From contig NCBD01000002.1 in the NCBI GenBank assembly GCA_002255315.1, forward strand, positions 1-19,177: a DNA stretch of 19,177 nt. The letters run 5' to 3'. The stretch is from Actinobacteria bacterium 21-64-8. GTDB lineage: Bacteria > Actinomycetota > Acidimicrobiia > Acidimicrobiales > RAAP-2. The position numbers and the translations under genes are program-made. The notes below the pieces were generated by a model. That model was given only the letters and a program-made list of their open reading frames with translations. It was not told the DNA's origin and ran no database searches. How positions within the stretch are numbered: the stretch's first letter is position 1; the number at the start of each line of letters is the position of its first letter. Of this stretch, positions 1 to 7,677 are shown piece by piece.

Positions 1-1026
1 CAGATTGGCGTCGACGTTTACAGCGACCCCTCGACGCCCGTGCAGGTCGCTCGTCACGGACTCGACGAGGCCAAGCGCCTCGGTCGCGACGTCGTGATCA
101 TTGACACCGCGGGTCGACTCGCCGTTGACGAGGCGCTCATGGAGGAAGTTCGCGCGATCGCCGACGCGACGAACCCGCACTACACGTTCCTCGTCATTGA
201 CGCGGTCACGGGACAAGACGCGGTGCTGACCGCGCGCAGCTTCCACGAACGCCTGGCACTCACGGGCATCATCGTGACCAAACTCGACTACGACGCGCGC
301 GGCGGCGCGGTGCTGTCGGCGCGCGGGGTCGTGGGCCGTCCCGTCGTCTTTGCGTCCCAAGGCGAGAAGGTTGCCGACTTCGACCTCTTTTACCCCGAGC
401 GCATGGCGTCGCGCATTTTGGGTATGGGCGACGTCTTGAGTCTCATCGAACAGGCCGAGCGTTCCATGGACGCCGACGTCGTCGCCGAGTCGACGGGTCG
501 CATGATGAGCGGCACGTTCACCTTCGACGACTTCTTGGCCCAACTGAACCAGGTGAAGAAGATGGGTTCGCTCGGGGGCATCATGAAGTTGCTGCCCGGC
601 ATGACCAAGGAGATGCGTCAAGCCGCGAACAATCTTGACGGGGGAGAGATTACGCGCGTCGAAGCGATGATTCGTTCGATGACCCCGCGTGAGCGTCGTG
701 ACCCCAATCTGATAGACGGTTCACGCCGGGCACGCATTGCGCGCGGTTCAGGTACCACCGTGCCCGCGGTCAATCAACTCATCAAACAGTTCTCCGAGAT
801 GAAGAAGATGATGCGTCAGATGAGTTCGGGCGCGGGCCCCCAACTCCCGGGCCCCCTGGCCAAGATGGCCCCGATGATGGCGCGCGCGAAGGGTGCCGAG
901 TCGCTGCCGGCGGGCTTTGAGGCGCTCGAAGCGGGGATGCGCTCGGCCCACGGTAGTCCGCGGGTGAACTCGTCCAAGGGCAAGAAGAAAAAGGGCGGTC
1001 GAGTTACCCCGCCCAAACAACGCTAA
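1..1026 (+). CDS. ffh: Signal recognition particle GTPase Ffh (SRP54), 5'-truncated by the window edge
   Basis: The reading frame is open from base 1, so this is the C-terminal 341 residues of a gene that starts outside the window. Ffh binds SRP RNA and signal peptides of nascent membrane proteins and, through its GTPase, docks ribosomes to FtsY at the membrane. The second half of the G domain is visible: DTAGR (G3), TKLD followed by ARGG (G4 region) and the closing motif ERMASRILGMGDV. The methionine-rich M domain follows, with FDDFLAQLNQVKKMG and many Met residues for signal-peptide binding, and then a basic Lys/Gly tail. The N domain and P-loop are not in the window. One small departure is a Tyr in TKLDYDARGG, where most family members have Gly. 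Identification is secure. It lies 70 bp upstream of rpsP, the usual order. Confidence 0.97.
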   Translation, partial: QIGVDVYSDPSTPVQVARHGLDEAKRLGRDVVIIDTAGRLAVDEALMEEVRAIADATNPHYTFLVIDAVTGQDAVLTARSFHERLALTGIIVTKLDYDARGGAVLSARGVVGRPVVFASQGEKVADFDLFYPERMASRILGMGDVLSLIEQAERSMDADVVAESTGRMMSGTFTFDDFLAQLNQVKKMGSLGGIMKLLPGMTKEMRQAANNLDGGEITRVEAMIRSMTPRERRDPNLIDGSRRARIARGSGTTVPAVNQLIKQFSEMKKMMRQMSSGAGPQLPGPLAKMAPMMARAKGAESLPAGFEALEAGMRSAHGSPRVNSSKGKKKKGGRVTPPKQR

Positions 1027-1096
1027 ACTCTGACGCTCGGGTATATCGCCCAGCTGAGATGTCGTTGGACCCCCGGTTCGAGAGGAATAGTTCGTC

Positions 1097-1498
1097 GTGG
1101 CAGTGAAACTCCGTTTGGTGCGCATGGGTAAGAAGAAGCAGCCCACCTATCGCGTCGTGGCCGCCGAGAGCCGCCGTGCTCGCTCGGGCGCCTTTTTAGA
1201 GATCGTCGGTACCTACCAGCCTCGTGGCCTGTCGGTCGCAGAACCCGAAACGATCATCAACATTGACAACGACAAGGTCGTCGCGTGGCTGCGCCAAGGC
1301 GCTCAGCCCACCGAGCGTGTCGCGAAGATTTTGAAGGTCAGCGGGGCGCTCGACGCCTTCGCGGCGTCAAAGTCGGGGGCCGCGGTCACGAGCGAGAGTC
1401 CCGTGGCACCGGTCGCGCCCGTCGCGGCTGCGGTCCACGCCGTCATCGAAGACGACGTCGAGGACTCCGTCGACGCGGCCGAGGATGACGCGTCGTGA
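1097..1498 (+). CDS. rpsP: 30S ribosomal protein S16
   Basis: S16 is a primary assembly protein of the small ribosomal subunit. The N-terminal 80 residues match the family closely (MAVKLRLVRMGKKKQPTYR, and the following VVAAESRRARSG and EIVGTYQP segments). The GTG start is preceded by a purine-rich GAGAGGAA sequence. At 133 residues it is longer than typical bacterial S16 (about 80-90). The extra C-terminal ~40 residues are Ala/Pro/Val-rich and then strongly acidic (EDDVEDSVDAAEDD), a kind of tail common in actinobacterial S16. The stop overlaps the next gene's GTG start by 4 nt (GTGA), indicating translational coupling with khpA. Confidence 0.97.
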   Translation: MAVKLRLVRMGKKKQPTYRVVAAESRRARSGAFLEIVGTYQPRGLSVAEPETIINIDNDKVVAWLRQGAQPTERVAKILKVSGALDAFAASKSGAAVTSESPVAPVAPVAAAVHAVIEDDVEDSVDAAEDDAS

Positions 1499-1830
1499 GT
1501 GACGTGAACGACGAGTACGTCGCGGGCGACGTCAACACCATCGACGACGACGGGTACGACGACCTCGACGGCATTGACGCCGCCGAGCTCGCCCTGAGCG
1601 CCTCGAACGTGCTCGCCTACATTGCGAAATCGCTCACCGAAGACCCCAGCGCCGTGTCCGTGGGCGTGAGCGAGCGTTCGGGCAAAGTTGTGTTGTCCCT
1701 CACCGTCGGGCCAAACGACATGGGCCGCGTGATTGGTCGTCGTGGCCGCACCGCTCAGGCCATTCGGGCACTCGTGGGTGCCGCCGGCGCGCGCGACGGC
1801 GTGACGACCTCGGTCGACATCGTCGACTAA
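1495..1830 (+). CDS. khpA: KH-domain RNA-binding protein KhpA
   Basis: This is a small KH-domain protein of the KhpA/YlqC family, which binds RNA, typically with KhpB, and sits between rpsP and rimM in many Gram-positive bacteria. The single KH domain occupies about residues 36-110, with the RNA-binding GxxG loop visible as G81-R-R-G84 in GRVIGRRGRTAQAIR. At 111 residues it is longer than the usual ~75-80, because of an N-terminal acidic extension of about 30 residues rich in Asp. The GTG start overlaps the rpsP stop (GTGA), with a GAGGA sequence about 9 nt upstream inside rpsP. The start is well supported by this coupling, although a later start would remove only the acidic head. Confidence 0.93.
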   Translation: MSDVNDEYVAGDVNTIDDDGYDDLDGIDAAELALSASNVLAYIAKSLTEDPSAVSVGVSERSGKVVLSLTVGPNDMGRVIGRRGRTAQAIRALVGAAGARDGVTTSVDIVD

Positions 1831-1832
1831 GC

Positions 1833-2300
1833 GTGACGCGCGACTCGCTCGACGTGGGTCGCATCGTCAAGGCTCACGGCCTTAAGGGTCACGTGCTCGT
1901 GGACCTGTGGAGCGATCGCACGGAACGCCTCGCCGTAGGTGCGGTGCTCGAGACCGAGCGCGGACCCCTTCAAGTGATCTCGGGTGCGCCGCACCAAGAG
2001 CGATTTCTGGTGCGTTTTGATCGGATTGATTCGCGAGACGAGGCCGAGCACTGGCGAGGCGTCGTGCTGAGCGCACCACGCCTCGACGACGTCGACGCCC
2101 TATGGATCGATCAGCTCTTCGAGGCTCGCGTGGTGGACCAGCACGGTACCGAGCGCGGGCGCGTCGTTGAGGTAGAGGCGAATCCCGCGAGCGACCTCAT
2201 GGTGCTCGATACGGGTGCGCTCGTGCCCTTGGCCTTCGTGGTACGAGTCGAGGCGAACGAACTCGTCGAAGTAGAGGTCCCCGAGGGGCTCTTCGAATGA
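1833..2300 (+). CDS. rimM: Ribosome maturation factor RimM
   Basis: RimM assists 30S subunit assembly by binding S19 and 16S rRNA helices. The N-terminal RimM barrel is recognisable from VGRIVKAHGLKGHVLVDLWSD. The C-terminal PRC-barrel follows, with LWIDQLFEARVVD and LVPLAFVVRVE. Length is 155 residues, slightly short for the family (about 165-180). The GTG start lies 2 nt after the khpA stop with no Shine-Dalgarno of its own, so translation probably depends on re-initiation from khpA. Its stop overlaps the trmD start by 4 nt (ATGA). The order rpsP-khpA-rimM-trmD-rplS is the standard bacterial one. Confidence 0.96.
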   Translation: MTRDSLDVGRIVKAHGLKGHVLVDLWSDRTERLAVGAVLETERGPLQVISGAPHQERFLVRFDRIDSRDEAEHWRGVVLSAPRLDDVDALWIDQLFEARVVDQHGTERGRVVEVEANPASDLMVLDTGALVPLAFVVRVEANELVEVEVPEGLFE

Positions 2301-3049
2301 CGCTGCGCATCGACGTGTTGACGTTGTTTCCCGACGCGGTGTCGCACTACGCCACGACTTCGGTACTCGGTCGAGCCCACGAGCGAGCAATCTGGCGCCT
2401 ACGCGCCATCGACCTGCGCGCGGCGTCGGACGACCCGCATCGTCGCGTCGACGACACGCCCTTTGGCGGCGGCGCCGGGATGGTCATGCGCGCCGAACCG
2501 ATTGTGCGCAGCGTCGAAGCAACGCCAGATCTGGCGCGCCCCGTCATTGCGCTGACGCCCTCGGGGCGCGTCTTTAATCAGTCGCTCGCCCACGAACTGG
2601 CCGCGCTCGATGGCTTCACGCTGCTCTGTGGTCGCTACGAAGGCTTCGACCAACGAGCGCTCGATCTCGTGGCCGACGATGAGCTGTCGGTGGGTGATTT
2701 CGTGCTCGCCGGAGGCGAGCTGGCGGCTCTGTGCGTGATTGAGTCGGTGGTGCGCCTCATGCCGGGCGCGCTGGGCAACGACGAATCCGTGCTCGAGGAG
2801 TCCTTTAGCGACGGGCTGCTCGAATACCCTCACTACACGAAGCCGTCGGTCGTGCGGGCGCTCGAGGTGCCCGACGTCCTTCGTTCGGGCGACCACGAAC
2901 GGATACGGCGCTGGCGTCGCGCCCAGGCGCTGCGGCGAACGATGCAACGTCGCCCCGACCTGATGGCGCGCCGGGGGCCGCTCACTGCGTCGGACCAGGC
3001 GATGTTGGAGGAGTTTCTAGATGTGGAGTCCGCGCCCGAGAACGGCTAA
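2297..3049 (+). CDS. trmD: tRNA (guanine-N1-)-methyltransferase TrmD
   Basis: TrmD methylates G37 of tRNAs with S-adenosylmethionine, preventing +1 frameshifting. It is a SPOUT-class enzyme with a trefoil knot. Visible motifs are GGGAGMVMRAEPI (about residues 57-69), the knot segment CGRYEGFDQR (111-120), LSVGDFVLAGGELA (130-143) and the catalytic region FSDGLLEYPHYTKP, where D172 corresponds to the catalytic Asp169 of the E. coli enzyme. At 250 residues it has the normal length. The ATG overlaps the rimM stop, and GAGGGG lies about 8 nt upstream inside rimM. Confidence 0.98.
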   Translation: MTLRIDVLTLFPDAVSHYATTSVLGRAHERAIWRLRAIDLRAASDDPHRRVDDTPFGGGAGMVMRAEPIVRSVEATPDLARPVIALTPSGRVFNQSLAHELAALDGFTLLCGRYEGFDQRALDLVADDELSVGDFVLAGGELAALCVIESVVRLMPGALGNDESVLEESFSDGLLEYPHYTKPSVVRALEVPDVLRSGDHERIRRWRRAQALRRTMQRRPDLMARRGPLTASDQAMLEEFLDVESAPENG

Positions 3050-3085
3050 ACTTCTACAGCCCGTGATCCGAAAGGGACCGCTCTC

Positions 3086-3442
3086 ATGAATCCGACCGAC
3101 CTTATTGACCGCGACTCGCTTCGCGACGACGTTCCCTCCTTTCGCGCGGGCGACACGCTGAAGGTGCACGTACGCGTCGTTGAAGGTACCCGCGAGCGCG
3201 TTCAGGTCTTCCAGGGCGTAGTTATCCGTCGCCAGGGCTCGGGTCTCCAAGAGACCTTCACCGTGCGAAAGATCAGTTTCGGCGTCGGCGTCGAGCGCAC
3301 GTTTCCGTTGCACACGCCCACGATCGCGAAGATCGAAGTTGAGTCGTACGGCGACGTACGTCGCGCGAAGCTCTACTACCTACGCGACCTTCGAGGCAAA
3401 GCGGCGAAGATCAAGGAACTACGCGTCACCGAGCGCGCCTAA
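3086..3442 (+). CDS. rplS: 50S ribosomal protein L19
   Basis: L19 sits at the 30S/50S interface of the ribosome. The 118-residue product matches the family over its whole length: [20 protein letters not shown], the central [20 protein letters not shown] and the C-terminal [15 protein letters not shown]. The ATG start is preceded by AAAGGGA with an 8-nt spacer. The 36-bp gap after trmD is the largest in this block after ffh-rpsP and shows no obvious terminator, so co-transcription with trmD is likely. Confidence 0.98.
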   Translation: MNPTDLIDRDSLRDDVPSFRAGDTLKVHVRVVEGTRERVQVFQGVVIRRQGSGLQETFTVRKISFGVGVERTFPLHTPTIAKIEVESYGDVRRAKLYYLRDLRGKAAKIKELRVTERA

Positions 3443-3445
3443 GCC

Positions 3446-3745
3446 TTGGGCGACGAAGAGCTTGACGACTTCGAGTCGACGCTAGAACTCGCGCTCGTTC
3501 ACGAGTACAAGGCGGTCGTGGGGACCTTTGACTACGCCGTGGAGACTGATCGGCGTTTCTACCTCGCCAACGACGTCTCGGTCGAAGTACGTTCAGCGTC
3601 GACGCCCACCTTGCTCGAAGTGACACTGCACGACGCGTGGGTGTGGGACATGTACCGCAGTGCGCGCTTCGTACCGTCCGTGCGCATTCTCACTTTTCGT
3701 GACGTCAATATTGAGCGTCTCGCCAAGGAAGAGTTGCGCCCCTAG
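3446..3745 (+). CDS. DUF2469 family protein (actinobacterial conserved hypothetical)
   Basis: This 99-residue acidic protein belongs to the actinobacterial DUF2469 family, recognised from EYKAVVGTFDYAVETDRRFY, the central YLANDVSVEVR and the signature VTLHDAWVWDMYRSARFV, then VRILTFRDVNIE. Its function is unknown. Family members commonly lie just downstream of rplS, lepB and rnhB in actinobacteria. Here lepB and rnhB are missing and the gene follows rplS directly. The start is TTG, 3 nt after the rplS stop, with no Shine-Dalgarno. It is chosen because it gives the normal family N-terminus (an acidic leader before YE/FE-type residues). Translation probably relies on coupling to rplS. Confidence 0.93.
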   Translation: MGDEELDDFESTLELALVHEYKAVVGTFDYAVETDRRFYLANDVSVEVRSASTPTLLEVTLHDAWVWDMYRSARFVPSVRILTFRDVNIERLAKEELRP

Positions 3746-3748
3746 GCC

Positions 3749-4231
3749 ATGGCGTTTCGTCGATGCGTCGTGTCGCTCGAAGTGCTCGACGACGCGCGTG
3801 CGGACTTCGAGACCGGCGATCTCGTGGACGTCGTCAACGGGGACGCGACGATGGTGATCGCGGCTCTGGGGAGCGCGAGCCCGGTCGAGCTCGGACTGTG
3901 GTTGCGTGTTGACGAGCAGCGTCCCGCCGCATTGGCGGCGCGCGATCTCGCCACGTTGTCACATCTGGTGCACTTTGGCGTCGTGGTGATTGCCGCGCAG
4001 GTGGACTGTCGCGCGCAGGCCGACGCCGTGCGCGCGCTCTTGAGCGCGGATGAGGTGAACTTTTCGAACGAGGTCGCGACGCTGCGGGGCGCCTACAACC
4101 GTCCCGCGCCGGCGTGGCCCCTCGAGGTGGTGAGCAGTGACGGCGTGACAATCTTTCGCGGCGACGACCGCTGGGTGCTGCGAGCGCGCGACGCTCGACC
4201 TTGGGGCGAGGTCCTGTCTTATGGTCCCTAG
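3749..4231 (+). CDS. Hypothetical protein resembling a truncated luciferase-like monooxygenase
   Basis: This 160-residue product follows the DUF2469 gene by 3 bp and so belongs to the same operon. No family is assigned with confidence. Two segments resemble luciferase-like (LLM) flavin/F420 oxidoreductases in the same order. AALAARDLATLSHLVHFGVV is like the helix and strand usually reading LAKxLATLDxLSxGR. DAVRALLSADEVNF followed by LRGAYNRPAP is like the LWTxxxVxFxGxxxxLxxxxxxPxP region. LLM proteins are normally about 280-350 residues, and the catalytic and cofactor-binding stretch between these segments is missing here. It may be a shrunken, non-catalytic descendant. The LLM link is inference from pattern. 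The last bases overlap the convergent PPOX gene by 4 bp. Confidence 0.75.
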   Translation: MAFRRCVVSLEVLDDARADFETGDLVDVVNGDATMVIAALGSASPVELGLWLRVDEQRPAALAARDLATLSHLVHFGVVVIAAQVDCRAQADAVRALLSADEVNFSNEVATLRGAYNRPAPAWPLEVVSSDGVTIFRGDDRWVLRARDARPWGEVLSYGP

Positions 4232-4629
4232 GCCAGCTGCTGTGAAATACGGTCGGGGCGGATGCGAACGGTTACGCGCACCTCACCCTCTTTGCGCAAG
4301 GGGTACGTGTCAACGTCCATGTACTTCTTCGCCAGCTGGTCAATAACGTCGTCGGCGCCCTCGGTCGTAAAGCCCACGACCGTGCCTCGAATGGCAATCA
4401 CCGCATAGGGGTTGTCGGGATCGGTGAGCGAGATCGCGACCCGGGCGTCGTTCGCGAGATTCTTCGCCTTCGCGCGCCCGAGGGCGGTGTTGATCACGAT
4501 GTCGTCGCCGTCGAGTCGACACCACACGGGCGTGACGTTCGGTGAGCCGTCGGCTTCGAGGGTCGCTAGGTGGGCGAAGACTTTTTTCGCGAACAGTTCG
4601 CGCGAGGCGTCAGAGAAGGTGTCGGCCAT
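4228..4629 (-). CDS. PPOX-class (pyridoxamine 5'-phosphate oxidase-like) flavin/F420-dependent enzyme
   Basis: This 133-residue split-barrel protein is of the pyridoxamine-phosphate-oxidase-like superfamily, whose actinobacterial members bind FMN or F420 and reduce diverse substrates. Evidence is the ordered pattern ATLEADGSPNVTPVWCRLDG, the following INTALGRAKAKNLANDARVA with ISLTDPDNPYAVIAIRG, and a C-terminal VRVTVRIRPDRIS. Substrate and true cofactor cannot be read from sequence. The start is the ATG preceded by AAAGGAG with a 6-nt spacer. A longer frame upstream to 4695 would run across the nfo start and has no ribosome-binding site, so it was rejected. Convergent with the preceding gene, sharing a CTAG with it, and divergent from nfo across 48 bp. 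Confidence 0.92.
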   Translation of the reverse strand: MADTFSDASRELFAKKVFAHLATLEADGSPNVTPVWCRLDGDDIVINTALGRAKAKNLANDARVAISLTDPDNPYAVIAIRGTVVGFTTEGADDVIDQLAKKYMDVDTYPLRKEGEVRVTVRIRPDRISQQLA

Positions 4630-4664
4630 GGTGGCTCCTTTTCGAGGGTTCGAGTGGGGGGAAC

Positions 4665-4670
4665 TAGGTT
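4665..4670 (+). promoter_or_regulatory. Candidate -10 element of a leaderless nfo promoter
   Basis: TAGGTT lies exactly 7 nt before the GTG start of nfo, which would place the transcription start at the start codon. There is no well-spaced Shine-Dalgarno for that GTG. No convincing -35 box is visible. The same arrangement recurs at several other genes in this window. Confidence 0.5.
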
Positions 4671-4677
4671 TACTGTA

Positions 4678-5703
4678 GTGAATATTGGAGCGCACGTACG
4701 CGGGGGCGGCAAGCTCGTGCCCTCACTCGAAGCCGGCGTTGAAATAGGCGCCACGTCGATTCAGATCTTCGTACAGAGTCCGCGCATGTGGAAACCCTCG
4801 CAGTACGCACCCGAGGTACTCGCCGCCTTTCGTGAAGCCCAAGCCGCTCACCCGAGCGTGCGCCAAACGTTTTGTCACGCGACCTATCTAATTAACCTCG
4901 CCTCGAGTGACGCCGAACTTTACGAGAAGTCGGTCGCTTGCCTAACGAGCAACTTGTCGGTGGCGCGCGGCATGGCCTCGTCGGGCGTCGTCTTACACGT
5001 GGGTTCGCACAAGGGTGCCGGATTCGACGACGTGATCGGCCAAATCAGTGAAGCCTTTTTGCGTGCGCTGAGTGACGCCGACCCCACGCCCGAAGGTTGG
5101 CCCGACTGTCCGATCCTGATTGAGAACGCCGCGGGCGCGGGAGGAACGGTGGGTCGAAGTCTTGACGAAATCGCGGCGCTGATCGACGCCTGTGATGGCG
5201 ACGAGCGCTTAGGACTGTGCATCGACACCCAGCATCTGTGGGCGAGTGGCGTTGACTATTCGAGTGTCGAGGGCACCGAAGCGCTCGTGGCAACGATAGA
5301 TGCCGCCGTGGGTCTTGAGCGTCTGCGCTGCTTTCACCTGAATGACTCGAAGATTGAACTTGGGGGTAACCGCGATCGCCACGCCAACATTGGTGAGGGC
5401 ACGATTGGGGCCCAGGGGCTCGCCCCCCTCGTCGGACATCCGCGCTTTCGTGACCTGCCGTTGTTGCTCGAAGTGCCCGGCGACGGTGAGGGCCCACGCG
5501 CGGTGGACGTCGCGGCGGCTCGAAGGGTGGTGAACGCCGGGATCAAGCTGTACGACGCGCCGTCGGCGACCGGCGCGGCCACTAAGGCAACCAGAATCGC
5601 CAAAGCATCGAAGTCCACGAAGTCGACGAAGACAACGACGGCGCCGGCGACGGTCAAAGCCGTGAAGAATTCAAAGAAGTCATCGACCAACAAAGGGAAG
5701 TAA
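4678..5703 (+). CDS. nfo: Endonuclease IV (AP endonuclease) with Lys/Thr/Ser-rich C-terminal tail
   Basis: Endonuclease IV cleaves 5' to abasic sites in base-excision repair, using a trinuclear zinc site in a TIM barrel. The metal ligands are all visible by position: H67, H107, E149 (ILIEN), D183 and H186 ([11 protein letters not shown]), H220 (HLNDSK), D233 and H235 ([11 protein letters not shown]) and E265 (LLEVPGDG). The catalytic barrel ends near residue 293. A further ~48 residues form a low-complexity basic tail of Lys, Ser, Thr and Ala with repeated KST/KSTK units, which is not part of the standard enzyme (about 280 residues). The GTG start gives the normal N-terminus (MNIGAHV); the frame is open further upstream but that part overlaps the PPOX gene. 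The gene probably shares a transcript with fumC 5 bp downstream. Confidence 0.95.
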   Translation: MNIGAHVRGGGKLVPSLEAGVEIGATSIQIFVQSPRMWKPSQYAPEVLAAFREAQAAHPSVRQTFCHATYLINLASSDAELYEKSVACLTSNLSVARGMASSGVVLHVGSHKGAGFDDVIGQISEAFLRALSDADPTPEGWPDCPILIENAAGAGGTVGRSLDEIAALIDACDGDERLGLCIDTQHLWASGVDYSSVEGTEALVATIDAAVGLERLRCFHLNDSKIELGGNRDRHANIGEGTIGAQGLAPLVGHPRFRDLPLLLEVPGDGEGPRAVDVAAARRVVNAGIKLYDAPSATGAATKATRIAKASKSTKSTKTTTAPATVKAVKNSKKSSTNKGK

Positions 5704-5708
5704 GAGCT

Positions 5709-7097
5709 ATGAGTGACGTTCGCGTTGAATCGGACACGATGGGCAGTATTGAAGTGCCCGCGCAGCACTACTGGGGTGCCCAGACCGAGCGCAGTTTGCA
5801 TCACTTCGCGATTGGCCACGAGACGATGCCCCCCGCGCTGATTCGTGCCTTTGGCGTCTTGAAGTTGGCCTCCGCACAAGTGAATCGGGAACTGGGCAAA
5901 CTGAGCGATGAGAAGGCTGCGCTCATCGAACGCGCCGCTCGCGAAGTCATTGACGGCACCCTCGCCGACGAGTTTCCCCTTCGTATTTGGCAGACCGGCT
6001 CTGGTACGCAGACCAACATGAACGTTAATGAAGTGATTTCCAATCGCGCCATCGAATTAGCTGGGGGCGTCATGGGTTCCAAGTCGCCCATACACCCCAA
6101 CGACGACGTCAACATGTCCCAATCCTCCAACGACACGTTCCCCACCGCGATGCACATCGCCGCGGTCCTTGAGGTCACGGATCGCTTGGTGCCTTCGCTG
6201 CGTCGACTGCGTGACGCCCTCGACGACAAAGCGCGCGCCTACGCCGAGGTCACGAAGATCGGCCGAACACATCTCATGGATGCGGTACCACTGACCCTCG
6301 GCCAAGAGTTCTCCGGCTACGTCGCCCAACTCGACGCCGATCTTGTGCGACTCGACCAGGTGCTCGGGGGGCTGTACGAGTTGGCCGCCGGTGGCACGGC
6401 CGTCGGCACGGGGCTGAACACCCACCCCGAATTCGGCGTGCGCGTCGCGGCCTCGATCGCCGCCTTAACCGGGCAGCCCTTCGTCACGGCGCCCAATAAG
6501 TTCGCCGCCCTCGCCGCCCACGACGCGCTCGTCTTTGCCCACGGTGCACTAAAGACCCTGGCGGCGAGTCTCGCCAAAATCGCAGACGACTTGCGCTGGC
6601 TCGGTTCGGGACCGCGCTCGGGCTTGGGCGAACTGAAGCTACCCGAGAACGAACCGGGAAGTTCCATCATGCCCGGCAAGGTCAACCCCACCCAGAGCGA
6701 GGCGATGATCATGGTCACGATTCAGGTCTACGGAAACGACGCGGCGTTGGCGATCGCTGGCGCGCGGGGCAACCTCGAGCTCAACGTCTGCAAACCCGTG
6801 ATGATTCATAATTTCTGCAACTCGATTGATCTCTTGAGCGACGCCTGTGATCGCTTTCGTGAGTTCTGCGTTGAGGGTCTCGAGCCCGACTACGAGCAGA
6901 TTGATCGTCACTTGCGAAATTCGTTGATGTTGGTCACCGCGCTCAACCCCCACATTGGCTACGACCGCGCGGCCCAGGTCGCGAAAAAGGCGCACAAGGA
7001 CCATTCAACGCTGCGCGAGGCCGCGGTGACGCTGGGCTTTTTAACGGGCGAGGAATTCGACGCTGCGGTCGTGCCCGAAGACATGACCCACCCCTAG
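5709..7097 (+). CDS. fumC: Class II fumarate hydratase
   Basis: This enzyme converts fumarate to L-malate in the TCA cycle as an iron-independent homotetramer. The 462-residue product has all family landmarks: [16 protein letters not shown] (94-109), [11 protein letters not shown] (139-149), [10 protein letters not shown] with H188, which falls at the same number as E. coli FumC His188, and the signature [11 protein letters not shown] (317-327) with the catalytic Ser318 loop. Length is normal. The ATG is preceded by AAAGGGAAG with an 8-nt spacer. It ends 4 bp from the convergent pspAB stop, leaving no room for a separate terminator hairpin. Confidence 0.98.
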   Translation: MSDVRVESDTMGSIEVPAQHYWGAQTERSLHHFAIGHETMPPALIRAFGVLKLASAQVNRELGKLSDEKAALIERAAREVIDGTLADEFPLRIWQTGSGTQTNMNVNEVISNRAIELAGGVMGSKSPIHPNDDVNMSQSSNDTFPTAMHIAAVLEVTDRLVPSLRRLRDALDDKARAYAEVTKIGRTHLMDAVPLTLGQEFSGYVAQLDADLVRLDQVLGGLYELAAGGTAVGTGLNTHPEFGVRVAASIAALTGQPFVTAPNKFAALAAHDALVFAHGALKTLAASLAKIADDLRWLGSGPRSGLGELKLPENEPGSSIMPGKVNPTQSEAMIMVTIQVYGNDAALAIAGARGNLELNVCKPVMIHNFCNSIDLLSDACDRFREFCVEGLEPDYEQIDRHLRNSLMLVTALNPHIGYDRAAQVAKKAHKDHSTLREAAVTLGFLTGEEFDAAVVPEDMTHP

Positions 7098-7101
7098 TCC
7101 T

Positions 7102-7677
7102 TTAACGCACGGGCAAGTTCCACAGCGCCATCCAGCGCGACAGATCCTTTTCAATCGGTAGATCGGTGCCGAGAAATGAACGCACGCGAAGCTCGAGTTC
7201 GTTATCGCGCGCGTTCGCGCTCGTCGGGGCGAAGGGGTAGAACGTGCCCTGCTTTAAGAGATAGACGAGGCGCACCGATCCCTCACCCGGCGGCGTCTTG
7301 GGCTGGAAACCAAAGACCGCACACAACAGTCGAGGACCGAGACCGTGTTCTACCATCGAGGTATTGGCCGCGTGCACCCGGGTGACTTGACTCTCGAGAT
7401 CGGGGTCGGTTACGACGAGCCAGCGAAAGCCGAGATCGTCAGTCGTGAGCGTCACGGAGTCATTCGTCGGATCAAAGTCGAGCAGGCCCTTGATGTCGTC
7501 GTCGGTCTCGAGCGTCGTTTCGCCGCTGCTGGCCTTAAAGCACAGCCCCGCCTGACCCGAGGTGACCAGGTCCAGTTCGGTCTCGAGGGTAATCGCCGCG
7601 TTGGTGAGGGCGAAGAGGTTGTCGAGTTTGGGCGCGACCTGTTTCGTGCGTCCAAAGAGTGAGTCGCGCAGTCCCAC
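7102..7677 (-). CDS. pspAB: PspA-associated protein PspAB
   Basis: This 191-residue protein belongs to the actinobacterial PspAB family, named for its linkage to pspA. Recognised from the start VGLRDSLFGRTKQVAPKLDN, LFALTNAAITLE, FRWLVVTDPDLESQVTR, the LLCAVFGF strand and the signature LVYLLKQGTFYPFAP, then DLSRWMALWNLP at the end. Its biochemical role is not established; it is presumed to act in the PspA membrane-stress response. The start is GTG overlapping the htpX stop by 1 nt (TAGTG). The longer frame upstream to 7995 is an out-of-frame shadow of htpX and was rejected. Last gene of the pspA-htpX-pspAB operon. Confidence 0.93.
   Translation of the reverse strand: MGLRDSLFGRTKQVAPKLDNLFALTNAAITLETELDLVTSGQAGLCFKASSGETTLETDDDIKGLLDFDPTNDSVTLTTDDLGFRWLVVTDPDLESQVTRVHAANTSMVEHGLGPRLLCAVFGFQPKTPPGEGSVRLVYLLKQGTFYPFAPTSANARDNELELRVRSFLGTDLPIEKDLSRWMALWNLPVR

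Noticed and set aside
4570..4677. Longer N-terminus for endonuclease IV
   Set aside because: The extra 36 codons overlap the divergent PPOX gene and its ribosome-binding site, and the enzyme family begins at the NIGAHV strand.
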